From positions 734,501 through 798,500 of the forward strand of contig NZ_JABFCX010000002.1 of assembly GCF_013085255.1 (NCBI RefSeq): a stretch of 64,000 nt of DNA, in the 5' to 3' direction. Origin of the DNA: Parvularcula mediterranea (GTDB taxonomy: Bacteria > Pseudomonadota > Alphaproteobacteria > Caulobacterales > Parvularculaceae). Shown here one piece after another: positions 32,352-40,649 of this stretch (its first letter is position 1; the number at the start of each line of letters is the position of its first letter). Both the position numbers and the translations under genes were made by a program. The notes under the pieces were generated by a model. It worked only from the letters and a program-made list of their open reading frames with translations. It ran no database searches and was not told where the DNA came from.

Positions 32352-33977
32352 ATGGTTGGTATCAACTCGAACTACTCGGCAAAGTCGGCGCTGTTTCAGC
32401 TGCGCGCTCAGGGCCAGGCAGAGGCCAAGTCACGCTTCGGCGGGCCGCTTCTCAATTCGCTCGGCAAAGGCCGCGGCAACTCCGCAGCCTTCTTCAGCGT
32501 CACTGGCGCCCAGAAAAGCGAGAGCGCCATCGTCCGCACCCTTGGCGAGAGCCTCGGCAAAGCCAGGAACACCGTGGCTGCGGCCCAGACCGGCGTCAGC
32601 AAGGTCGGCGAAGTCCTCGGCAAGGTCGACACGCTCATCGCAGCTGTCGAAGCCGGCGCGCCGGGATCGGCCTTCAAAGGCGCCTTCGATGGCCTCCAGC
32701 GTGAAGCTGATCTCGCCGTTGCGCGTTCAGGCTTTAGCGGCACGAACCTCCTCAAAGAGGGCGAAGTCCTGACCGTCACCGTCGGCCTCAAGGCTGGCAG
32801 CGACTATGACTTCCGCCAGCTGAACTTCGAAGCCGTGGGCCTCTCCCCCACCGACGCGGCGAAGGAAGTGACCACCGTCACCAAAACCGTCACCGAAACC
32901 GTCGAGACACCGATCACCCGCGAGCAGAAGCTCACCGAGCGCCTCGAAAAGCTCGGTCAGCGCATCGAACGCTTCGAAGCGCGTGAAACTCGCCTCGAAT
33001 CCCGTCTCGACAAGCTCACGACCCGGGAAGAGAAGCTCACCAATCGTCTCGAGCGCTTCGAGAAGGTCGAGCAGCGCCTCAACAACAAGCTCGAAAAGGT
33101 CGGCGCACGTCCAACCGACGCACGTGATGCCTTCCGCCTCGAGACCGCGAAACGCTACGCAGCCTTCGCCGACCGTCTTGAGGAGCGTGGCTCCACCCGC
33201 ATCGCAGCGTTCGTCGATGCCGTCGCCAACCGCGTCGCGGAAAGCGCTGGCCTGACGGTTTCCCTCGACAAGCTCGCGAAGATCGAGAAGCGCCTTGAGC
33301 GCACCGAAACCCGGATCGAAAAAACGAACGCCAAGATCAACAAGACTGCCGAGCGGCAGACGTTCATCAGTGATCGCCTGACGAAAGTCTCCGAGAAAAA
33401 AGCAGCGATCAGCGAGAAGATCGACGACATCTCCGAGCGCCTTGATCACTTGAGCCCGGACAAGCTCAACGAAGTCGTCGGTACAGTGACGGAAACTGTC
33501 GAACGGACGGTGACTGAGGTGGTCAAGAAGGACGAGAATGTCGGCTTCGAGAACCTGATCGGCGGCATCGCTGAGAAGCTCGCGGCTGGCGACACCGAAG
33601 GCGCCAAGGCCCTCGCCGCTGAAGCCAAGGCCCGCGTCGAGCGTGTCGATGAGCAGCTCGGCCGCATCAAGAACTCCCTTGGCCGCCAGTCGAGCTTCTT
33701 CGGCGCCGTCGCTGACCGCATCGACAGCCAGATCAAGGTCAAGGTCGAGGACAAGCTAGGCGAGGACGACGCCGCACGCCGCGCCGCCGCCATCCTCAGT
33801 GGCCTTGCCAAAACCGAAGGCCTCCTCGGCGGCGACGCCCGCCCGGGCATCCTTGCTCTCTTCGAGACCGGCGGCAGCGCCCCAGGCGAGAACGCCGGCT
33901 TTGGCGAGAAGGATGCCGAAGACGACAAGCCGTCCTTCTACGCACCCGCCGACCAAGAGACCGAAGACGCAGACTGA
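32352..33977 (+). CDS. Divergent flagellin-like protein with long coiled-coil insert and acidic tail
   Basis: A 541-residue protein whose ends resemble flagellin: SNYSAKSALFQL at the start, NSAAFFSV where others have DNPAFFMV, and SGFSGTNLLKEGE...VGLKAGSDYDFRQLNFEA, directly comparable to flagellin 2 (SGFQGTNLLKQ...GSEFDFQTLSMEG). The middle (about 185-400) is almost wholly charged heptad sequence (LEKLGQRIERFEARETRLES, RLERFEKVEQRLNNKLEKV and similar), bounded on each side by a TVTETVE-type linker. The C-terminal flagellin-like part reaches PGILALF, where normal flagellins end, then adds about 35 acidic residues. GGGAGCAGGG precedes the ATG. Whether it polymerises is unknown. Confidence 0.75.
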   Translation: MVGINSNYSAKSALFQLRAQGQAEAKSRFGGPLLNSLGKGRGNSAAFFSVTGAQKSESAIVRTLGESLGKARNTVAAAQTGVSKVGEVLGKVDTLIAAVEAGAPGSAFKGAFDGLQREADLAVARSGFSGTNLLKEGEVLTVTVGLKAGSDYDFRQLNFEAVGLSPTDAAKEVTTVTKTVTETVETPITREQKLTERLEKLGQRIERFEARETRLESRLDKLTTREEKLTNRLERFEKVEQRLNNKLEKVGARPTDARDAFRLETAKRYAAFADRLEERGSTRIAAFVDAVANRVAESAGLTVSLDKLAKIEKRLERTETRIEKTNAKINKTAERQTFISDRLTKVSEKKAAISEKIDDISERLDHLSPDKLNEVVGTVTETVERTVTEVVKKDENVGFENLIGGIAEKLAAGDTEGAKALAAEAKARVERVDEQLGRIKNSLGRQSSFFGAVADRIDSQIKVKVEDKLGEDDAARRAAAILSGLAKTEGLLGGDARPGILALFETGGSAPGENAGFGEKDAEDDKPSFYAPADQETEDAD

Positions 33978-34043
33978 TCAACCCCGAGAGATTTCAGGCT
34001 CTCCCTTCCGGCCGATCCTCACCTTCCCTCATGGGCCGGAAAC

Positions 34044-34074
34044 AAAAAAGCCCGGGCGTCATGCCCGGGCTTTT
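34044..34074. terminator. Bidirectional Rho-independent terminator
   Basis: The stem AAAGCCCGGGC / GCCCGGGCTTT with a five-base loop has A-rich sequence on the left and T-rich on the right. It sits between the convergent ends of the third flagellin-like gene and the acyl-CoA dehydrogenase gene and can serve both. Confidence 0.9.
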
Positions 34075-34097
34075 CCTTTGTCCGTGTAGGGACTGGC

Positions 34098-35885
34098 TTA
34101 GAAGGCTTCTGCTTCCAGCTCCATCATGGTGGAGGTGCCGGTCTTCACCTTGGCGAGGTGCATCGAGCTTTCCACGATGACGCGGTCGAAGAAGTACTTC
34201 GCCGTGATCAGCTTGTTCTTGTAGAACGGATCGCTGTCGCCTGCGCGGTCAAGCGCTTCCTTGGTCATCATCAGCCACATGTAGCCGATAGCCACGAGGC
34301 CGAAGAGGTGGAGGTAGTCGTTCGACGCGGCACCGGCCTGGTCGAAGTCCTTCATGGCGTTCATGCCGAGCCACTGGGTCGCTTCGGTCAGCTCGCCCTT
34401 CGCGGCGAGGAGCTTTTCGATATAGGCGTCGAGGTCATCGTTCTGACCTTTGTTCTCCGCACACCAATCGTCGATTTCCTTGAAGAAGGTCTGCCAGTAA
34501 CGGCCGCCTTCCGCCATCAGCTTACGGCCGACAAGGTCGAGGGCCTGGATGCCGTTGGTGCCTTCATAGATGAGGGCAATACGGACGTCGCGGACGAACT
34601 GGGACATGCCCCATTCTTCGCAGTAGCCCGAGCCGCCAAAGACCTGGAGGCTGTCGTTCGCACCTTTCGAACCCTTGTCCGTCAGGTAGGCTTTGATGAC
34701 CGGCGTGATGAGCGCCATGTAGTCGTTCGACTTCTGACGGTCGGCTTCCTCAGGCGCCTTGTGCTGCATGTCCTCGTGGAGCGCAGCCCAGAACGTCAGG
34801 GCACGGGCTCCTTCGACAAAGGCGCGGGTGTCCATCAGCATACGGCGCACGTCCGGGTGGACGATGATCGGGTCGGCAGGCTTCTCAGGAGCCTTCACGC
34901 CCGTGACCGAGCGCGACTGCAGGCGGTCGCGGGCAAAGGCCGCTGCGTTCTGCATGGCGACTTCAGCGGCTGCGTACCCCTGGAGGCCAACGCCGAGACG
35001 CGCTTCGTTCATCATGACGAACATGGCGCGCATGCCCTTGTTCTCCTCACCGACGAGGAAGCCCGTGGCGTCGTCATAGTTCATGACGCAGGTCGCGTTG
35101 CCGTGGATGCCCATCTTCTCTTCGAGGCCACCGCAGGTCACGCCGTTCCGCTCACCGAGCGAGCCGTCGTCGTTGACCATGAACTTCGGCACGATGAAGA
35201 GCGAGATGCCCTTGATGCCTTCAGGCGCGCCTTCGATCCGTGCAAGGACGAGGTGGATGATGTTCTTCGACATCTCGTGCTCGCCAGCCGAGATCCAGAT
35301 CTTCTGGCCGCTGATCTTGTAGGTGCCGTCGCCCTGCGGGACAGCTTTCGAGCGGATGAGGCCGAGATCCGTGCCGCACTGGGGCTCGGTCAGGTTCATC
35401 GTGCCCGTCCACTCACCGGTGGTCATCTTGGGCAGGTAGGTCTGCTTCTGCTCGTCCGACGCAGCAGCGTGGATCGCGCGCCATGCGCCAGCCGCGAGGC
35501 CCGGATACATGCCGAACGCCTGGTTCGCCGAAGAGGTCATCTCGGAGATGGCCATGGCGAGGGTCACGGGCAGGCCCGAACCGCCATATTCAGGGTCCAT
35601 GGCGAGGGCGCCGAACCCTGACTCGCAGAACTGGTCGTAAGCTTCCTTGAAGCCGGTCGGCACGGTGACGGTCGCGTCATCGTTGCGCTTACAGCCTTCA
35701 AGGTCGCCGACGCGGTTGAGCGGCGCGAGCACGTCACGGTGCCACTTGCCGGCCTCTTCGAGGATGGCGTCGATCGTGTCCTTGTCGGCGTCAGCAAAGC
35801 CGGGAAGGTTCGAGTAGTTCTGCAGTTTCAGGACGTCGTGCAGCAGGAACTGCATGTCGCGGATAGGTGCCTCATAGACGGGCAT
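34098..35885 (-). CDS. Acyl-CoA dehydrogenase, long (about 600-residue) type
   Basis: A 595-residue FAD enzyme of the long acyl-CoA dehydrogenase group with an extra C-terminal domain. Visible parts: N-terminal PVYEAPIRDMQFLLHDVL typical of this group, MNLTEPQCGTDLGLIRSKA and ISGQKIWISAGEHEMSKNIIHLVLAR (FAD/substrate region), the catalytic-glutamate segment ALIYEGTNGIQALDLVGRKL, and a helical tail. It oxidises acyl-CoA to enoyl-CoA in beta-oxidation; chain length is not predictable. The ATG at 35885 has a GGAGG site; the ATG ten codons upstream does not. It is divergent from the PodJ-like gene over a 270-bp gap. Confidence 0.92.
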   Translation of the reverse strand: MPVYEAPIRDMQFLLHDVLKLQNYSNLPGFADADKDTIDAILEEAGKWHRDVLAPLNRVGDLEGCKRNDDATVTVPTGFKEAYDQFCESGFGALAMDPEYGGSGLPVTLAMAISEMTSSANQAFGMYPGLAAGAWRAIHAAASDEQKQTYLPKMTTGEWTGTMNLTEPQCGTDLGLIRSKAVPQGDGTYKISGQKIWISAGEHEMSKNIIHLVLARIEGAPEGIKGISLFIVPKFMVNDDGSLGERNGVTCGGLEEKMGIHGNATCVMNYDDATGFLVGEENKGMRAMFVMMNEARLGVGLQGYAAAEVAMQNAAAFARDRLQSRSVTGVKAPEKPADPIIVHPDVRRMLMDTRAFVEGARALTFWAALHEDMQHKAPEEADRQKSNDYMALITPVIKAYLTDKGSKGANDSLQVFGGSGYCEEWGMSQFVRDVRIALIYEGTNGIQALDLVGRKLMAEGGRYWQTFFKEIDDWCAENKGQNDDLDAYIEKLLAAKGELTEATQWLGMNAMKDFDQAGAASNDYLHLFGLVAIGYMWLMMTKEALDRAGDSDPFYKNKLITAKYFFDRVIVESSMHLAKVKTGTSTMMELEAEAF

Positions 35886-36158
35886 ATCGGTCCTCCGTTG
35901 GTGGCGCGGCTGCACTCCGGCAGCTGGCGCATTCTTGGGTTTGAGGACCGTCTAGGGCTTCGACGTTAAGAAGGCAAAGACGCGAAGCGTCGCAAATTAT
36001 TGCAACCTCATGCTCGCATGCGCGTTGGTAATGGTGACTTTGGCTAGAGGCTCTTAGGTTTTTGTTAAGCAGGCGGCTTCACCAAGGGTTGAAATCAGCT
36101 TAACGCCGTCAGAACCGGGAAAATCAGAGAAGTGTCCAGGGCGCGAGGACAGCGCGAC

Positions 36159-38444
36159 ATGGATGCATTAAAGGGCCGCATGAGCGCGAAATCGAACGTC
36201 CCATGGAGCGTCAAAGGCATCGATCAGGATGCCCGCTCAGTGGCGAAGGCGCTGGCCCAGCGTCGCGGCATGACCCTCGGTGAGTTCATCACCGAGATGA
36301 TCCGCGAAAAAGGTTCCGACGAAGCCCTCGTTGCCGACAGCCCTTCGCCCGATTCTCGCCGTGAGAAAGTCGTCTCCGGCGTCACCACCGAACAGCTTCG
36401 CGGTGTGGTGGACACCCTCAACCGCCTCAATGAGCGCCTGATCTCCGCCGAGCAGAACCTCCTCCAGAGCGAGCTTCAGTCTCGTGAGGCCATGGGCGGC
36501 CTCAACCAGGGCCTCGAGACCATGTTCGAGCGCGTGAAGCGCCTCGAAAAAGAAGCCCGCGGCGAGCCCACCGGCGAAGTCGAGCAGCGCCTCGACAAGC
36601 TTGAGGGCGCCGCTGAAAAGAACTCTTGGGTGAAGAGCCTCGTCGCTCTCGAAAAAGCCCTCTCCACGCTGGTCGAGCAGGTCGAAAGCTCCCGCGAGGA
36701 CACCGACGAACGCCTATCGAAGAACGAAGGCCTGATCGAAGAGATCCAGCAGCGCCTCTCCACCGAGGACGAAGCCCTGCGCGAGGAACTTGGCGGGCTT
36801 CTCGAAGCGATCGACTCAACCGCTGACCGCCTCACCGACACCGACGCCAGGGTGCAGGAGGCCCTCGCCGCCGCGAAGGACGCTGCCGAGAGCCGCGACG
36901 AGCACTTCATCGAGCGGACCAGCCAGAAGCTCCAGCTCCTCGGTTCGGAGATCAAGCGGACCTCCGACCATATCCGCACGCTGGAAGGGAACGTCTCCCG
37001 CCTCTCCGAGAAGATCGAGGCCGGCGAGGAGCGCAGCGCAGAGGGCATCAGCCGCGTCGCTCAGTCCCTCGACAGCCTCCGCCGCGACCTGGAAGAGACG
37101 AGCCTCACCCGTGGCCCCGGCGCTCCTGCCGCCGAAGCCCGCAAGGCCGTGGCCGACGCTGGCCGCGATGCCGCCGCCCTCGAAGGCGCGTTTGCAGCCG
37201 TGGTCGACCGGCTCGAAGGCCGCGACCTGCCCGAGGACCGGATAACCGTTCCGCTCTCGGCGTCGCCCCTGCCCGAAGAAGCCCTGCGCTCCGATTTCAC
37301 CGCACCGGGCAGCGATGACGCCTTTGAGGACGAGTTCGACCGCGTCTTCGAAGACCCCCTCAAGCTCGGTCTTGGCGCCAAGAGCACTGCGCGCGCCGAT
37401 AGCTTCCCAGAGCCGTCCTTCGATGAGCCCGAGGCCCGCCCCTCTGCCCCGGCTTTTGAGAACACGCCGATCACTGAGGCTCCCGGCGCCACGGATGCGT
37501 TTTTCTCCGATCCCGCGCCCAGCGACGACTTCCGTGAGGAGCAGCCGGCTCCCGAACAGGACCCAGACGATGGGTTCACGGCCTGGGACGTCCCGGCCTC
37601 CGACAGGAACCCTTTCTCTGCTCCTCCAGCGGACCCGGTCAGCTTCGATCAGGACGGCCTCTTCCGTGAAGACGAAGAGCCGACCTTCGGTGAGCGCGTC
37701 GCGGCCATGGCGCGCGGCGCTTTCAGCGCACCGTCCGAGAACAACGCTGCTCTTGGCTGGGTGCTCGTCCTGATCGCCATTGTCGCCATAGGCGCGACGG
37801 CCCTGACCCTCAGCCGCCCCGGCGGTTCCGAGCCTGTCGTCATGGAGCCCATGCCCGAGACGAGGCCCGCCGAACCCGCAGCGCCTGACCCCACGGCCCT
37901 TTACGCAGAAGCGCAGCAAAAGCTCGCCACCGCCGTCCTCCCCGAGGAAGTCACCGAGGCCATCAGCGCGCTCACCGACGCAGCTGACGCTGGCTCCATC
38001 CTCGCCCAGAGCGAACTCGGCGAGATCTATCTGTCCGGCGACGGCGTCCCTCAGAACGGTCTTCTCGCGAGGACATGGTTCGAGCAGGCCGCTGAAAGCG
38101 GCCATCTCCGATCCATCCACCGTCTCGCGGGCCTCGACATCAACGGCACTGGCGGTCCTGTGGACCAGACCCGCGCCCTTGAAGGCTTCACCCGCGCTGC
38201 AAACGCCGGATACGCGCCATCCATGTACAATCTCGGGGCCCTCTACGACCCCCGGAATGCCTATCTTTCGGACGGCAGGACCAACCGCGACGAGGCTTAT
38301 TTCTGGTACCGCCTCGCGGCCAACCAGGGCGATTCCCAGGCGCTTGAGAAGGCCAACGAGCTGGCTTCCGAGATGACCCCCGGCGCCATCGGCCGGGCCG
38401 AAGGTCGTCTCTCCAGCTGGCGTCCCCAGCCGGTCAGTCGCTGA
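36159..38444 (+). CDS. PodJ-like polarity protein: coiled coil, one membrane span, periplasmic Sel1 repeats
   Basis: The 761-residue product begins with a short basic region and WSVKGIDQDARSVAKALAQRRGMTLGEFITEMI, the conserved N-terminal box of PodJ and related polar scaffold proteins. Residues ~90-330 are predicted coiled coil. A long acidic/proline-rich linker follows, then one membrane segment (about 531-552, GWVLVLIAIVAIGATALTL) and C-terminal Sel1/TPR-like repeats (SELGEIYLSGDGVPQNGLLA, YNLGALYDPRNAYLSDGRTN). In Caulobacter, PodJ organises the old/new pole and flagellar and adhesive functions. This one is shorter. Start choice is between GTG 36132 and ATG 36159; the latter has GAGGA upstream. 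Orthology to PodJ is likely, not proven. Confidence 0.8.
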   Translation: MDALKGRMSAKSNVPWSVKGIDQDARSVAKALAQRRGMTLGEFITEMIREKGSDEALVADSPSPDSRREKVVSGVTTEQLRGVVDTLNRLNERLISAEQNLLQSELQSREAMGGLNQGLETMFERVKRLEKEARGEPTGEVEQRLDKLEGAAEKNSWVKSLVALEKALSTLVEQVESSREDTDERLSKNEGLIEEIQQRLSTEDEALREELGGLLEAIDSTADRLTDTDARVQEALAAAKDAAESRDEHFIERTSQKLQLLGSEIKRTSDHIRTLEGNVSRLSEKIEAGEERSAEGISRVAQSLDSLRRDLEETSLTRGPGAPAAEARKAVADAGRDAAALEGAFAAVVDRLEGRDLPEDRITVPLSASPLPEEALRSDFTAPGSDDAFEDEFDRVFEDPLKLGLGAKSTARADSFPEPSFDEPEARPSAPAFENTPITEAPGATDAFFSDPAPSDDFREEQPAPEQDPDDGFTAWDVPASDRNPFSAPPADPVSFDQDGLFREDEEPTFGERVAAMARGAFSAPSENNAALGWVLVLIAIVAIGATALTLSRPGGSEPVVMEPMPETRPAEPAAPDPTALYAEAQQKLATAVLPEEVTEAISALTDAADAGSILAQSELGEIYLSGDGVPQNGLLARTWFEQAAESGHLRSIHRLAGLDINGTGGPVDQTRALEGFTRAANAGYAPSMYNLGALYDPRNAYLSDGRTNRDEAYFWYRLAANQGDSQALEKANELASEMTPGAIGRAEGRLSSWRPQPVSR

Positions 38445-38540
38445 CCTGCTGACTTTTTTCGCAAGTTAGGCGCACTGGCGCTTCCCCCGCTCCGATAATC
38501 GCGGCAGAGAACAGCTGTCTTTCGCGGAAGGGTGGTCAGC

Positions 38541-39515
38541 ATGTCAGTCATCGCAGTGGTCGGTGCGGCAAGCTATGAAGGGCGCCAGCTCATGCTGTCC
38601 CTCGCCGATGAGGGCCGCGCCCATATCGGCTTCGACCGCCGCACCTCTTCCAAGCTCGAAGGCGATGACCCGATCGAGCGCCTGAACATCGAAAGCTCCA
38701 CCAAGCTTTCCGAAGCCTTCGAAAAGCACGGCGTCACCGACGTCATCCACCTCCCCGACCGGGGCACGGTGGCGAAGTCCCTCAAGGATCCGCTCGACGC
38801 TTTCGAGATGACCCTCCTGCCGCTCATGGCCGTCCTTAGGGCCTCGGCCACCATCGGCGTGAAGACCTTCGTCCTCTCTTCGACAGCCTCCGTCTACGGA
38901 ACGCCCGAACGCATCCCCGTGCCGGAGAAGTCGACCCTCAAACCCATCTCTCCTCTTGGCGCAGCAGCAGCAGGGGCGGAGCGGATCACCACTGAAGTCT
39001 GCCGTACCCAGAACATCCCGCTCGCCATCCTGCGCTACTTCAATGCAGCTGGAGCCGATCCTGACGGCAGGGCCGCCGCCGCCGACGCGCCGAAGCACCT
39101 CATCACCGCTGCCGTCAAAGTCGCTCTCGGCCACCGCAAGGGGCCGCTCAAGATCTACGGCAATGACTATGACACCCCCGACGGCACGCCGATGCGGGAC
39201 TATGTCCATGTCGCCGACGTCGCCCTCGCCCAGATCGCAGCCGTCGACCATCTCCGTAGCACCGGCGAAACCGTCGTCCTCAATTGCGGCTATGGTGAAG
39301 GCGCTTCGGTGCAGGACGTGATCCATTCGGTCGAGCGCGTTATTGGCAAGGAGCTGCCGGTCAGCATCGAAGGACGCCGCGAGGGCGATCCCTCGCAGCT
39401 CATCGCCGACACCGCAGCCATCCGTCAGGCCCTCGGCTGGCGCCCGCGCTACAATGACCTCGACCTGATCGTCCGTACAGCGATCGATTGGGAGCGGAAG
39501 CACGGGAATGCCTAG
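38541..39515 (+). CDS. GalE-like NAD-dependent epimerase homologue lacking the catalytic Tyr and Lys
   Basis: The 324-residue protein aligns by eye with UDP-glucose 4-epimerase over its whole length: FVLSSTASVYGTPERIPVPE, LRYFNAAGADPDGR, KIYGNDYDTPDGTPMRDYVHVAD and VLNCGYGEG are typical. Yet the YxxxK motif, normally in NPYGRTKLMIE, reads SPLGAAAAGAERI, so Tyr becomes Leu and Lys becomes Ala. The glycine-rich cofactor motif is also weakened (VVGAASYEGRQL for GGAGYIG). It is intact in frame, so it is not a recent pseudogene. It is first of a tightly overlapping trio with the VanZ-like gene and kdsB. A non-catalytic or altered function is inferred. Confidence 0.85.
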   Translation: MSVIAVVGAASYEGRQLMLSLADEGRAHIGFDRRTSSKLEGDDPIERLNIESSTKLSEAFEKHGVTDVIHLPDRGTVAKSLKDPLDAFEMTLLPLMAVLRASATIGVKTFVLSSTASVYGTPERIPVPEKSTLKPISPLGAAAAGAERITTEVCRTQNIPLAILRYFNAAGADPDGRAAAADAPKHLITAAVKVALGHRKGPLKIYGNDYDTPDGTPMRDYVHVADVALAQIAAVDHLRSTGETVVLNCGYGEGASVQDVIHSVERVIGKELPVSIEGRREGDPSQLIADTAAIRQALGWRPRYNDLDLIVRTAIDWERKHGNA

Positions 39516-39903
39516 GCTCGCAAGGCTCGGCACGCTCCTCGTCGCCCTCGTCATCGCCTGGCAGTCCCTGAAGCCGCCATCGCCCGACGAAAGCGGCGGC
39601 CCCGCACTCCTCCGCTTCCTGGCAGACCTCGTCCTCGGCAATCCGGACCAGCACGACAAGATCGGCCACTTCCTTGCCTACGCAGCACTCGCCGCCTGCG
39701 CCTTCATCGGCTTCAGGAGCAAAGCGGGCATCGCCATAACCCTATCCTTCGCCTACGGAGCGCTCTTCGAGGGCCTCCAGGCCATGATCCCCGGCCGCGA
39801 TGCCTCATGGCTCGACATGGCCGCCAACGGCACAGGAGTCGCCGCGGGCCTCATCGCAGGCATCCTCTTCTCCATCCTCGCAGCAGGAGTTCTCAAAAAA
39901 TGA
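39508..39903 (+). CDS. VanZ-like family membrane protein
   Basis: A 131-residue protein with four hydrophobic segments and the VanZ-like signature: QHDKIGHFLAYAALAACAF, then YGALFEGLQAMIPGRDASWLDMAANGTGV. VanZ itself gives low-level teicoplanin resistance, but most relatives in Proteobacteria are of unknown function. It overlaps the GalE-like gene by eight bases and kdsB by four (ATGA), so all three are likely translated from one mRNA. The kdsB partner suggests an envelope-polysaccharide setting. Confidence 0.82.
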   Translation: MPRLARLGTLLVALVIAWQSLKPPSPDESGGPALLRFLADLVLGNPDQHDKIGHFLAYAALAACAFIGFRSKAGIAITLSFAYGALFEGLQAMIPGRDASWLDMAANGTGVAAGLIAGILFSILAAGVLKK

Positions 39904-40649
39904 GCCGTCCCCTGATCGTCATTCCCGCCCGCTATGGTTCCCAGCGCCTCAAGGGCAAGATGCTCCTCGCTGAGACCGGCAAGCCGCTCATTCAGCATAC
40001 GTGGGAGGTTTGCCGCTCCGTCGAGGGCGTCGACGTGGTCATCGCCACGGACCATGAGGACATCGTCGAGGCCGCCAAGGGCTTCGGTGCCGACGTCGTC
40101 ATGACCGACCCCGACCATCCCTCAGGCACGGCCCGCGTTGCAGAAGCCGCCAAGGGCCGCGAGGCGTCCATGGTCATCAACTGCCAGGGCGATGAGCCAG
40201 AGGTCGAGCCTGACAATATCCGTAAGCTGATCGAAGGTCACGAAGCCGCCATGCGCGAACCCCGCGCAGCCTTCATCTCGACCCTCGCCTGTCCCTGGCC
40301 TGAAGAGCTCGACGCCACCAATCCGAACACGGTGAAAGTCGTGACGACCGCAAAGGGCGGCGAGGCGGAGGACGCCCTCTACTTCTCCCGCTCGGTGATG
40401 CCCTTCCCGCGCACCCGCGAGCATCGCCCGAAGATGCATATCGGCCTCTACGCCTTCGCGCCCGACTGCCTCCAGCGCTTCGCAGCCCTCAAGCCTTCGG
40501 GCCTCGCGGAGACCGAAAGCCTTGAGCAGCTCACCGCCCTTGAAAGCGGCGAGCGTGTGGCTGTCATCATGGTGGATCGCGCCTCGCCGGGCATCGACAC
40601 GGTTGAAGACTACGCAGCCTTCGTCAAGCGCTATAAAGCAAAGGCTTAA
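39900..40649 (+). CDS. kdsB: 3-deoxy-manno-octulosonate cytidylyltransferase
   Basis: A 249-residue cytoplasmic enzyme that makes CMP-Kdo from CTP and Kdo for the lipopolysaccharide core. Motifs: PLIVIPARYGSQRLKGKML at the N-terminus, HPSGTARVAEAA, INCQGDEPEVEPDNI and the LYFSRSVMPFPR segment. The ATG at 39900 overlaps the VanZ-like stop; the open frame extends upstream but as part of the other reading frame of that gene. The catalytic and binding strings look complete. No kdsA or kdsC gene is near. Its stop overlaps the stop of the convergent PAS-GGDEF-EAL gene. Confidence 0.94.
   Translation: MSRPLIVIPARYGSQRLKGKMLLAETGKPLIQHTWEVCRSVEGVDVVIATDHEDIVEAAKGFGADVVMTDPDHPSGTARVAEAAKGREASMVINCQGDEPEVEPDNIRKLIEGHEAAMREPRAAFISTLACPWPEELDATNPNTVKVVTTAKGGEAEDALYFSRSVMPFPRTREHRPKMHIGLYAFAPDCLQRFAALKPSGLAETESLEQLTALESGERVAVIMVDRASPGIDTVEDYAAFVKRYKAKA

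Noticed and set aside
34158-35621. A 487-codon open frame on the + strand opposite the acyl-CoA dehydrogenase
   Set aside because: It mirrors a well-supported gene, has no ribosome site or family resemblance, and its composition is that of an antisense frame in high-GC DNA.
36816-38120. A 434-codon open frame antisense to the PodJ-like gene
   Set aside because: No start signal, no recognisable protein, and fully covered by a gene with coiled-coil, membrane and Sel1 features.
38541-39515. Calling the GalE homologue a frameshifted pseudogene
   Set aside because: The frame is intact over the full family length with a good ribosome site; only active-site residues are replaced.
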